A stretch of DNA of 64,000 bases. Origin: Thermasporomyces sp036564245 (lineage in GTDB: Bacteria; Actinomycetota; Actinomycetes; Propionibacteriales; Actinopolymorphaceae). Made by a program: the position numbers and the translations under genes. The DNA lies in assembly GCA_036564245.1 (NCBI GenBank), contig DATCKU010000042.1:1-64000 (forward strand). Reading direction: 5' to 3'. The notes below the pieces were generated by a model. It had not been told where the DNA came from. It did no database searches and worked only from the letters and a program-made list of their open reading frames with translations. This document shows positions 51,982 to 59,489 of this stretch, piece by piece (positions within the stretch are counted from its first letter, which is position 1; each line of letters begins with the position of its first letter).

Positions 51982-52359
51982 ATGGCCGTGCACTACACGT
52001 ACCGCGTCGACATCCTCGAGGGCGACACCTGGCGTACCGACATCGTGGCGGAAGACCAGACGGTCGACGGCCGGTCCAGTACTGACATCGCCCGGGCAAT
52101 CGTCGAGGGCTGGATCGTCGACCATCCCGAGCAGCTTTCCGGCGGGGGACGGGTCACCGTCCTCGACGGAGCTCCGGACGACCCCGACCTCGAACGACAC
52201 GCTCGAGTGAAAGTCCGGATCTACGAACCCGCACCGGATGGACCAGACTTCGACGAGCTTGTCCTCGAGGGCGCCGGTCCGCCGCACCCTCCGGCCGCCA
52301 CCGCGTTCATCCTGGCCAACCCGGACACCAACGACCCGAACGCATGGGTGAACCCCTGA
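51982..52359 (+). CDS. Uncharacterised protein
   Basis: 125 aa, acidic, predominantly beta: AVHYTYRVDILEGDTWRTDIVAEDQTVDGRSSTDIARAIVEGWI.., ending in a Pro/Asn-rich tail. No family recognised. Start at ATG 51982 after an AGGTTG-like RBS. Sits between the F420-type enzyme and a convergent SDR. Confidence 0.6.
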   Translation: MAVHYTYRVDILEGDTWRTDIVAEDQTVDGRSSTDIARAIVEGWIVDHPEQLSGGGRVTVLDGAPDDPDLERHARVKVRIYEPAPDGPDFDELVLEGAGPPHPPAATAFILANPDTNDPNAWVNP

Positions 52360-52407
52360 AGGCAGATCGCGGCTCTCACGGATCACGCAATCGTCGGGTC
52401 ACTCGCC

Positions 52408-53163
52408 TCAGCTGAAGTACGTGCCACCGTTGAGGTCGATGACGGCGCCGGTACAGAAGGAGCCAAGCTCCGAAGCGAGGTAGAGCACGGCACCGGCGAC
52501 GTCGGCTGGATAGCCGGCCCGACGCAGCGGCGTCGCGGCGATGGTCTGCTGTTGCTGCTCCTCGGGTGTGAACGTCGGATGGAACGGCGTATCGAGGATG
52601 AGTCCTGGTGCGACGGCGTTCACCGTGATTCCACGTGGCCCGACCTCCTTGGCCAGCCCACGAGTGAGCCCGTGCACTCCTGCTTTCGCAGCACCGTACG
52701 CAGCAGCGCCCGGACCGCCACCGTTCCGGCCAGCCAACGACGAGATGTTGACGATGCGTCCGCCGTCGGGCATGTGTCGCAGCACCGCTCGACTGCAATA
52801 GAACGTGCTCGACAGATTGACGTCCACCACCTGCCGCCAGTGCTGATCCGACATCTCGGCAACCGGAACACGGCCGACGAGCCCACCGGCGTTGTTCACC
52901 AGGATGTCGATCTTCCCGCCAAGCGCCGCCGCGGCGGCGTCCACGACGCGATCGACCTCAGCGCTGTCGGTGGCGTCCATCTCGTACGCGACCGATCGCC
53001 GGCCCAAGTCGACGATCTCACGGGCGACAGCGTCGCCGTCGTGGCTGCGGTAGGTCAACGCCACGTCGGCACCGGCGCGCGCAAGCGCGAGGGCGACCTC
53101 GCGCCCGATCCCGATCGCTCCGCCAGTCACGAGAGCCGTCTGGTTGCTGAGGTCGATCTGCAC
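52408..53163 (-). CDS. Short-chain dehydrogenase/reductase (FabG-like)
   Basis: Classical SDR, 251 aa: ALVTGGAIGIGREVAL cofactor motif, ILVNNAGG, catalytic Ser/Tyr/Lys in NISSLAGRNGGGPGAAAYGAAKAG, C-terminal GAVIDLNGGTYFS. Its promoter region holds a perfect 18-bp palindrome, as expected for a TetR-family target, but no TetR gene is found next to it. Substrate unknown. Confidence 0.86.
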   Translation of the reverse strand: MQIDLSNQTALVTGGAIGIGREVALALARAGADVALTYRSHDGDAVAREIVDLGRRSVAYEMDATDSAEVDRVVDAAAAALGGKIDILVNNAGGLVGRVPVAEMSDQHWRQVVDVNLSSTFYCSRAVLRHMPDGGRIVNISSLAGRNGGGPGAAAYGAAKAGVHGLTRGLAKEVGPRGITVNAVAPGLILDTPFHPTFTPEEQQQQTIAATPLRRAGYPADVAGAVLYLASELGSFCTGAVIDLNGGTYFS

Positions 53164-53213
53164 GATGTGGCTCCTCCCGGTCGTGGACGCATTGGTGGCC
53201 TATCGGCGCGAAT

Positions 53214-53231
53214 CCTTACCGTACGGTAAGG
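53214..53231. promoter_or_regulatory. 18-bp palindrome upstream of the SDR gene
   Basis: CCTTACCGTACGGTAAGG, perfectly symmetric, 51 bases before the SDR start. The ACCGTACGGT core is typical of TetR-family operators. No regulator gene adjoins it. Confidence 0.7.
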
Positions 53232-53456
53232 CGTCGACGATGATGGAAGCCGGTCATCCGGACCCAGCAGCTCGAGGCCGACTCGAACGTCGATTAGACG
53301 CAACGTCGCACGACTGGTCCATGGCGCCGCTTCGATGACTCACTGTAAGAAGTGGTGTGGTCGAGGCCAGACTGGCGAGACTGCCGTGGCTTTCGGATGA
53401 GAATTGCGGATTGCGCGTGTTACGGATGGTCACGCTCACGTGTGCGGGCGATCGTG

Positions 53457-53610
53457 ATGGGACTGGCGTTCGCCCACGTGCTGGAGCTCCCGCAGAAGAT
53501 GGGGGTACGGCTTCGACCGCTACACGCGGGTGCAGCACAGCATCTATGCCTGTTTCACCTACGTGGGCGGACCGCTCGAGGTCGGCCAGGGGGAGTCTCA
53601 GGGAACCTGA
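53457..53610 (+). pseudogene. DUF1772-like membrane protein fragment, frameshifted at GGGGG
   Basis: VMGLAFAHVLELPQKM ends at a run of five G (53501-53505). One frame over, YGFDRYTRVQHSIYACFTYVGGPLEVG follows to a stop at 53608-53610. Removing one G joins them into the N-terminal part of DUF1772-like/anthrone-oxygenase-like membrane proteins. The rest of the gene is missing. Remnant of a lost gene; the indel could alternatively be a sequencing slip, but the truncation would still stand. Confidence 0.55.
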
Positions 53611-53688
53611 CCTGACATGTCGCGGGCGCTGGGTGTGCACCCGCCGCGCGGGGTGCCGGCCCCTGCCGTGGGTGGTGGGCACTCGCCA

Positions 53689-53725
53689 CGCCTGGTCATT
53701 GTCAAAAGCCGCGCCTGGTCATTGT
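53689..53725. repeat. 14-base direct repeat, 23-base period
   Basis: CGCCTGGTCATTGT occurs at 53689-53702 and 53712-53725, upstream of the first Fn3-like gene. Could be a direct-repeat operator or duplication scar; no family assignment. Confidence 0.45.
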
Positions 53726-53812
53726 GAGAGGCACGGTTCGGACACGACATGAACTCTCCCACGCACGGAACCGTGCTGAGGGCGGGGCACCACGAACGTC
53801 CGAGGAGATGTC

Positions 53813-54526
53813 ATGAGAAGACACCGGTTACCGAAGCTCGCAACGCTACTCGGCGTCCTGACCGCGGCCGTGATGCTGATGCTGGGCGCACTCCCGGCGG
53901 CCGCGGCCCAACGACCGGATCCGCCCACCAACGTACGGGTGACCGACTTCGATCTTGATGGCTTCACCGTCGCATGGGATCCGGTCGAGGGCGACGTGTT
54001 CTACGAGGTCCAGCGAGTGCGCCTGTACGCGGAGGGATCCAGGTCCACCTACCCTCCCGTTCGGGTGAGCGAGGGTGAAACGATCTCCTTCTCGAGCGGA
54101 TGGGGAGCAACGTGGGAGGTGTCCGTCCGAGTTCGTACCCGGTGGGCTCCGGTGATGTATTCGGAGTGGTCGGATCCGGTCACCGTGACCATCCCGTTGC
54201 CCGACGGGTACGTTCCACCGAGCGCGCCGCAGAACCTGCGCGTGGCGGAACGCAACGAGAAGGGCGAGACAGTGCTCATCGCCTGGGATCCACCCGCCCA
54301 AGGTACCGGCTCCTTCACCTACACGCTCTTCATCGATCACCCGGAGATGTCGGGCCGGTTCGACTCGACCAAGGAGCTGAGCTACGACGCTTGGCAATTG
54401 CCGCTCAACACTGGCTACTTCGACGTGCCGGGGCTCACCGTCACGCTGTGGGTCCAGGCAACTGACCGAGCGGGTACATCTTCCCCGCTCAGCGAGCCGC
54501 TCGAGCTCGTCTGCTGTCCGTTCTGA
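53813..54526 (+). CDS. Secreted protein with two Fn3-like domains
   Basis: Secreted protein of 237 aa. Signal peptide about 1-33 (LLGVLTAAVMLMLGALPAAAA). Two fibronectin type III-like domains, about 36-125 (PPTNVRVTDFDLDGFTVAWDP) and 128-237 (APQNLRVAERNEKGETVLIAWDP). Strictly Fn3 with no enzymatic domain, so probably a surface-binding module. RBS GAGGAG. A hairpin ACATACGT/ACGTATGT follows the stop immediately (54527-54552) and a stronger terminator lies at 54628-54661. Intact copy of a tandem pair. Confidence 0.82.
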   Translation: MRRHRLPKLATLLGVLTAAVMLMLGALPAAAAQRPDPPTNVRVTDFDLDGFTVAWDPVEGDVFYEVQRVRLYAEGSRSTYPPVRVSEGETISFSSGWGATWEVSVRVRTRWAPVMYSEWSDPVTVTIPLPDGYVPPSAPQNLRVAERNEKGETVLIAWDPPAQGTGSFTYTLFIDHPEMSGRFDSTKELSYDAWQLPLNTGYFDVPGLTVTLWVQATDRAGTSSPLSEPLELVCCPF

Positions 54527-54627
54527 ACATACGTCCCGACGGCCACGTATGTGCGCCGAGACCCGCCTTTCGTCGCACGATTGGGCGGGATCCCACGGCG
54601 TACTGCGTTGCATCGGGATCACCCTGG

Positions 54628-54661
54628 GGCGGTCAGGGCTCGAACGAGGGCCCTGACCGCC
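54628..54661 (+). terminator. Hairpin downstream of first Fn3-like gene
   Basis: GGCGGTCAGGGC and GCCCTGACCGCC form a perfect 12-bp stem around a 10-base loop, about 100 bases after the stop. Typical actinomycete terminator without a U-run. Confidence 0.75.
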
Positions 54662-54796
54662 CACGTATGTCCTGTGTCGCCTGCCAGCACAGCACGGCGA
54701 TCCAGCACGCGCGGCAACGGTTTGGAGACGACGTGAACGTCCTTCTGCACGGTCACGTGATCTAGGACGGGCACTACGAACGTCCGAGGAGATGTC

Positions 54797-55513
54797 ACGA
54801 GAAGGCACCGGCTACCGAAGCTCGCCACGCTGTTTGGCGTCCTGACGGCCGCCGTGATGCTCATGCTGGAGGCGCTCCCGGCGGCCGCAGCCGAACGACC
54901 CGACAAACCCACCAACGTACGGGTGAGTGATGTGAAGATTGACAGCTTCACGGTCACATGGGACCCGGTTGACGGCGAGGTCTTCTACGAGGTGCAGCGA
55001 GTGCTGCGGCGTCCGAACGGACACAACACGGTCTACCCGTCGTCGGTTCGCGTGATGCAGGGCGAGACCGTCACGTACTCCAGCCTCTGGGGGGCAACGT
55101 GGGACGTCCGCCTCCAAGCCCGCACGTGGTGGGCTCCGGTGATGTATGCGGAGTGGTCGGATCCGGTCACGGTGTCCACACCGTTGCCGGACGGGTACGT
55201 TCCACCGAGCGCGCCGCAGAACCTGCGCGTGGCGGAACGCAACGAGAGGAATGAAGCCGAACTCATCACCTGGGATCGGCCGACCCAAGGTCTCGACCCA
55301 CTTACCTACACGATCATCATCGATCACCCGGAGGTATCGGGTCCCTTCGACACGACGACGCAGTTGAGCTACCCCGCGTGGGCCCTGCCGCTCAACACGG
55401 GCTAGTTCAACGAGCCAGGGCTCACCGTCACCCTGTGGGTCCAGGCCACCGACCGCGCGGGCGTCACCTCCCCCCTCAGCGAGCCGCTGAAGCTCGTCTG
55501 CTGTCCTTTCTGA
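54797..55513 (+). pseudogene. Decayed duplicate of the Fn3-like secreted protein
   Basis: Aligned with the intact upstream copy, the start ATG has become ACG (54797-54799) and a Tyr codon TAC has become TAG (55403-55405, in NTGYFD), while the rest of the frame is open to the original stop (LVCCPF). Signal peptide and both Fn3 halves are otherwise recognisable. With neither start nor continuous frame, no full product can be made; a partial product from a later start would lack the signal peptide. Confidence 0.8.
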
Positions 55514-55630
55514 ACACACAACGCAGCGGTCCCTTGCGGGCACCAGGTGTGGGGCCCAGCGCCGTCATCCGCCTTCTCTCGATGCGGTCGGGTGGGATCC
55601 GGCGTGTTGCGCCGAATCGGGACTGGCAGT

Positions 55631-55664
55631 GGCGGTCAGGGATCGGATACCGGCCTTGACCGCC
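55631..55664 (+). terminator. Hairpin downstream of the decayed Fn3-like copy
   Basis: GGCGGTCAGG ... CCTTGACCGCC, the counterpart of the terminator after the first copy but with imperfect pairing. Confidence 0.45.
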
Positions 55665-55767
55665 ATGTGCGCTCTGCGCTGGCAGACACCCCCGGTGACT
55701 TCCGGCGACGAGGATTCGACCACCTACCGCTCCTCTGGTCGCTCGACTGGCACGATCGGAAAGTGAG

Positions 55768-56625
55768 ATGTCGAGCGATCCGAACGAACTCCTGCACGCC
55801 ACGGCCCAGCGACTTGGCGTGGACGACATCGAGATCCACACGGCCACGACCGCCCACGGTGCGGAACTGTACGGCACCCGGCTGCCACGAGCTCACCGGG
55901 AGGAAGCGTGGGAGCACCTGACGTGGGAGCATTCGCGCAGCGGCTTGTGGCCGGTGCTGAGCCGTCGCAGCCCGGCAGGCTGGGCGGACTGGACCCATCG
56001 GCGTCCAGAGCACCTGCCGCCACCACGCGACATCATCGCAACCGCGACGAGCGAACGGACGGACATCTTCGCTCGGCTTATCCGCTCCCAGTGGGAGGAG
56101 GGCATCGACGACCACGCGGGGGACCCAGAGGAGTGGCAGCAGCACTACCACGAACTCCTCGATCCTGACACGGTGGAGTCGAGAATCGCACCGTGGGCGA
56201 TACGAAGCGGCGTCGGGGGTCCGATCGTTCCTCAAGCTGGTCGCGGCTACTCGTCAGAAGACCCACGGCACGCACCTGAATGGCTGTGCCTACTCCGCGC
56301 CCAACCATACGAAGCACCAGCAATCCTCAGCGCGCCCAGCACGCACAACTGGACCGGATCGGCGACTCACCCGTACCTGGAACTGGCCGATCACGTCGCT
56401 GTACTGCGTTCCTGGCACGAGCGGTATTTCGCCCGGCTGTACTACCTCGACACCGCAAGTCTCGAGCTGAAGGTCCTCCTCCCACCGATGGAGCGCCACG
56501 AGGTGGCGCAGTGTGCCGTCGAGCAGTATGCCTACTGCCCAGACCTCACCCAGTTCTGCGGCGAGACGATCGACGTTGCGGAGAAGCAGGTCCGGTCTCA
56601 CCACTGGAACTTCTGGTGGGACTGA
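55768..56625 (+). CDS. DUF4253-domain protein
   Basis: Soluble protein of 285 aa. The C-terminal ~110 residues match DUF4253: AILSAPSTHNWTGSATHPYLELADHVAVLRSWHERY, QYAYCPDLTQFCGETIDVAEKQV, ending HHWNFWWD. The N-terminal 150 residues (TATTAHGAELYGTRLPRAHREEAWEHLTWEH) are as in longer family members. Function unknown; DUF4253 proteins are sometimes linked to toxin-immunity neighbourhoods, but nothing here indicates that. RBS GGAAAGTGAG. Confidence 0.8.
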   Translation: MSSDPNELLHATAQRLGVDDIEIHTATTAHGAELYGTRLPRAHREEAWEHLTWEHSRSGLWPVLSRRSPAGWADWTHRRPEHLPPPRDIIATATSERTDIFARLIRSQWEEGIDDHAGDPEEWQQHYHELLDPDTVESRIAPWAIRSGVGGPIVPQAGRGYSSEDPRHAPEWLCLLRAQPYEAPAILSAPSTHNWTGSATHPYLELADHVAVLRSWHERYFARLYYLDTASLELKVLLPPMERHEVAQCAVEQYAYCPDLTQFCGETIDVAEKQVRSHHWNFWWD

Positions 56626-56649
56626 CCAAACGCGCACCGGCACGGGTTG

Positions 56650-56913
56650 CTATGCCGGATACGACGTCACGCAGCCGGCCACGACAACCACGACCGCAAG
56701 GGAGAGGACGCCTTCCACGGCCAGCGCCGAGACCGACCCGGTGAGGAGCAGGCCGAGGATGTGGTGGACGAGGAAGACCGACACCCAGGCCCACGCCCGC
56801 CACGGCTTGGAGCGCAAAGGAGGTCACGACCCAGAGCTGGGCTCGCGGACCACAGCAGGCGTACCGCCAGAGCGATGGTTCGGAGGCCCGGGCCTGCGAA
56901 CGACCGGCGTACG
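56650..56913 (-). pseudogene. Remnant of an ABC transporter transmembrane domain
   Basis: Three successive minus-strand frames carry matching pieces: VRRSFAGPGLRTIALAVRLLWSASPAL, then WVVTSFALQAVAGVGLGVGL, then VHHILGLLLTGSVSALAVEGVLSLAVVVVVAG to a stop at 56652-56650. Spliced together they resemble the N-terminal membrane segments of actinobacterial ABC exporters. No start, no ATPase domain. At least two frameshifts and a large deletion. Confidence 0.45.
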
Positions 56914-57582
56914 TCAGGAGGTGGGCGTCGGCGTGGCAGTGGACTCGACCTTCAGCAGGCCCTGATCGCGAATTTCCTGGACCGCTGCCGTACCGATCTC
57001 CTTGACCCGTTCGCATGCGGCAGCCGCAGTGGATGGAGGCGTGTCTCCCACAACGACCTCGACCACGGTTCCTCGCTCTGGAAAGAACACCGCCGCGCAG
57101 GCCGGCCTGACGTCGCTCGTGCCCATGACCACGTTCGCGCCACCGAGGCGTACGTCTTCCTCGACCGGTACGGGAAAGGCCTGAGTGAAGTCGATCAACG
57201 TCTGGGAGTCCCACCTGACCAAGAGCATCATCGAGAACTTCGACGAGGTCCACGTGCAGCTGCGGGACGTCTCGCTGATGTCCTTGCCCACGCGTTTGAG
57301 GTCGTAGGCGGTCACCTGGGACTTCGGCAGAAGCGAGCACGGGTCGGCATTCTGGACGCTGGTGGGCCGCGGCTTCGGCTTCGGCGACGCGCTCGGTGGC
57401 TCGCTGGCCGACGGCTGCCTGGTCTCGCTGCAGCCCACCGCGACCGTGACCAGCAGCATGGCGGCGCCGAGACGAGCCCACACCGACATGCGAGGAGTCC
57501 GTACCGGTCCCGCGGCCACGAAGCCCGGAACTGACCGCACGGCATCGGCTTCTGCCGCCTCCGCCTGGGCACTTGACGTCAT
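56914..57582 (-). CDS. DUF3558-family lipoprotein
   Basis: Lipoprotein of 222 aa from ATG 57582 (AAGGAGACCT upstream). A ~30-residue charged lead precedes the signal segment (RLGAAMLLVTVAVGC, lipobox VAVGC), Pro/Ser-rich linker, then a DUF3558 domain (ADPCSLLPKSQVTAYDL.., SCTWTSSKFSMMLLVRWD, VRPACAAVFFPERGTVVEVVVG). Common in actinomycetes, function unknown. Divergent from the kinase-like receptor across 253 bases that hold nothing else obvious. Confidence 0.8.
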   Translation of the reverse strand: MTSSAQAEAAEADAVRSVPGFVAAGPVRTPRMSVWARLGAAMLLVTVAVGCSETRQPSASEPPSASPKPKPRPTSVQNADPCSLLPKSQVTAYDLKRVGKDISETSRSCTWTSSKFSMMLLVRWDSQTLIDFTQAFPVPVEEDVRLGGANVVMGTSDVRPACAAVFFPERGTVVEVVVGDTPPSTAAAACERVKEIGTAAVQEIRDQGLLKVESTATPTPTS

Positions 57583-57835
57583 AGGTCTCCTTCCCGGTTC
57601 TGTCGTCCCGCATCTCGCGACCCCTCGCCGCAAGCTTCGTCGTCGAACCGGTTGCCAGGCGACCGGCGGCAGCTTCCTGCCGCGCCGCCGCAGCCTCACC
57701 ATGCCGCTTCCTACGCTCACCTCCTGGCGGCCACCAGCCGGCCGCAGGCTCGGCCGACGTGACGGAGAAGTTCGCAGGCGTTGAGATCAGAACCTTCAGC
57801 CCCACCTCCTCGCCTGCCGCTGCCACGGGAAATGT

Positions 57836-59416
57836 GTGACGATGCGTTTCGCGATGACACCTTCTCGGCCAGCTCTCCCGCCGACCCCACCCGGCGCCCT
57901 GGCGCCCCTGGTGCACCGAGGCACCGGACCGGTCGCCACCGTGTATGCGAGCGTCCCACCAACGGGCGGCCGCGCCGCCGCCGTGAAGGTGTATCCCGGC
58001 CCGCTGGACCGACAGACGACCGACGAGCTGCTCGAGGAACAGCGCACCCTTGCAGGCTTGCGGAATGTCTCCTCGATCCTGCTGTACGACGGGATCGGCA
58101 CCCTGCCCGACGGACGAGCCGCGATCCACATGGAGCTGTGCGCCCGCTCGCTGGCCGAGCTGGTCGAGGTGGGCGGACCGCTGCCAGTGAAGGACGTCAT
58201 GGCTTTGGCCGAGACCATCGCCCGCGTGCTCACCGACGCTCACGCGGCAGGCATCGCGCACGGCGGCGTGACCCCGACGAACGTCCTGCTCCGACAGGCC
58301 GGCCAACCGGTGCTCGCTGACTTCGGACTCGTGTTGCGGCAGCGCTTTCCACGCCGATCCGACGTGGCACCCGGCTACACCGCGCCGGAGGTGCTCCGCG
58401 GAGCCGAGCCGACGGCGGCGACCGACCTCTACGGGCTGGGCGCTGTGATGTACCTGGTGCTCGCCGGAACACCACCGTTCCCGACTCGTCCCGGAGAGCC
58501 GCCCGGCGAGGTGCTGCTGCGTGTGCTCAGACACAAGCCCGCGGACATCGCCCGGCCCGACCTGCCGCCGACGCTGTCCGAGCTGGTGATGGCCTTGCTG
58601 GCAAAGGATCCAGACGTACGCCCGAGCGGCCCCGATGTGCTGCGCGTGCTCGGTGAGCCATTCGTCGTGCCACCGACGCGTGAGGCCCTCGACGAGGAAT
58701 GCGGTACAGCCGCGGGCGGCGGGCGCGACCGTGCGACAGATCCGCGACCAGAACTCGCGACTCGGCCGGACACTCCTGGCCCGCCGGCCGAGGAATCGGA
58801 ACCTGCACGCCTGCCGGTTCCACCTTCTGCTGCCATACAGATCGATCGCGAGCCTGCGGCGGATGTGGTCACACGGTCGGTCGAGCCTGTATCGCCACCC
58901 GCTGGTCAACGGCCGGTACCGCAGAAACGCGTCGGCCCGCGATGGCAGCTACACCGTGGACTTGCGGCCGCCGCGACGCTGATTGCGGCCACCGTCGTGA
59001 TCCTTGGTGTGCTTGGCGACGACGACCGGGCGGACGACACCTCGTCGTCCGCCACGGACTCGCCGACCATCGCGGGAGACGGCAATACCTCGACATCGGC
59101 ACCGACGCAGCCCGTCAGCCCGCCGACATCACGCCCACCAGCGGCGGAGCCGGTGAGAGTGGAAATCACTCGGTTGGACGACAACGGCACCACGGTCACG
59201 CTGGGGTGGCGCAGCAGCAAGCCGTTGACGTACGCCGTCTTCGTCGCCGAGCAGGGTCGCCAGTCGCCGTTCGTCCGCTATCGGGGTGCTGGCACGTCGT
59301 TGACCGTCCACGTCGAGCCTGACCTGAAGTACTGCTTCCAGGTACAGGGCACGGACGGCACCACCACGTACGAGAGTCCTCCCCGCCCGATCCGGGGCGC
59401 GACCTGCCGAAGCTAG
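57836..59416 (+). CDS. Receptor Ser/Thr kinase-like protein lacking the catalytic Asp
   Basis: 526 aa. Kinase domain about 22-285: glycine-loop-like HRGTGPVATVYA, Lys51 (AAAVKVY), DFG Asp162 (LADFGL), TAPE and DLYGLGAVMYLVLAGTPPF present. But the catalytic loop reads His142-Gly-Gly-Val-Thr-Pro-Thr-Asn149, so both the HRD aspartate and the K two residues later are replaced. Then a Pro-rich juxtamembrane stretch, one TM segment (about 379-397) and an extracellular Fn3-like domain (about 438-526, with YCFQVQGTDG). Start at GTG 57836 or ATG 57842. Likely a pseudokinase receptor. Confidence 0.82.
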   Translation: MTMRFAMTPSRPALPPTPPGALAPLVHRGTGPVATVYASVPPTGGRAAAVKVYPGPLDRQTTDELLEEQRTLAGLRNVSSILLYDGIGTLPDGRAAIHMELCARSLAELVEVGGPLPVKDVMALAETIARVLTDAHAAGIAHGGVTPTNVLLRQAGQPVLADFGLVLRQRFPRRSDVAPGYTAPEVLRGAEPTAATDLYGLGAVMYLVLAGTPPFPTRPGEPPGEVLLRVLRHKPADIARPDLPPTLSELVMALLAKDPDVRPSGPDVLRVLGEPFVVPPTREALDEECGTAAGGGRDRATDPRPELATRPDTPGPPAEESEPARLPVPPSAAIQIDREPAADVVTRSVEPVSPPAGQRPVPQKRVGPRWQLHRGLAAAATLIAATVVILGVLGDDDRADDTSSSATDSPTIAGDGNTSTSAPTQPVSPPTSRPPAAEPVRVEITRLDDNGTTVTLGWRSSKPLTYAVFVAEQGRQSPFVRYRGAGTSLTVHVEPDLKYCFQVQGTDGTTTYESPPRPIRGATCRS

Positions 59417-59421
59417 CTTGC

Positions 59422-59465
59422 CTCGCTGGGTATCGGCGCCTCTCAACGCTCGTCCACCCAGCGAG
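59422..59465. terminator. Hairpin between convergent genes
   Basis: CTCGCTGGGT and ACCCAGCGAG, perfect 10-bp arms with a 24-base loop, just after the kinase-like gene and before the end of the convergent gene. Possible bidirectional terminator. Confidence 0.6.
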
Positions 59466-59489
59466 ACAACGTCCCGACGGGTGCAGTGG

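Larger units (their letters stand above)
53740..55664. repeat. Tandem duplication of a ~0.93-kb gene unit
   Basis: Units 53740-54661 and 54724-55664 align along their whole length: leader (CACGAACGTCCGAGGAGATGTC, versus CTACGAACGTC..), Fn3-like gene, and a downstream GGCGGTCAGGG hairpin in both. Divergence in all parts indicates an old duplication. Confidence 0.8.

Noticed and set aside
56546..58909. Very long (787-codon) minus-strand open frame
   Set aside because: It lies antisense to the kinase-like gene and the DUF3558 gene, is Arg/Gly/Cys-rich and has no domain; high-GC DNA gives such frames by chance.
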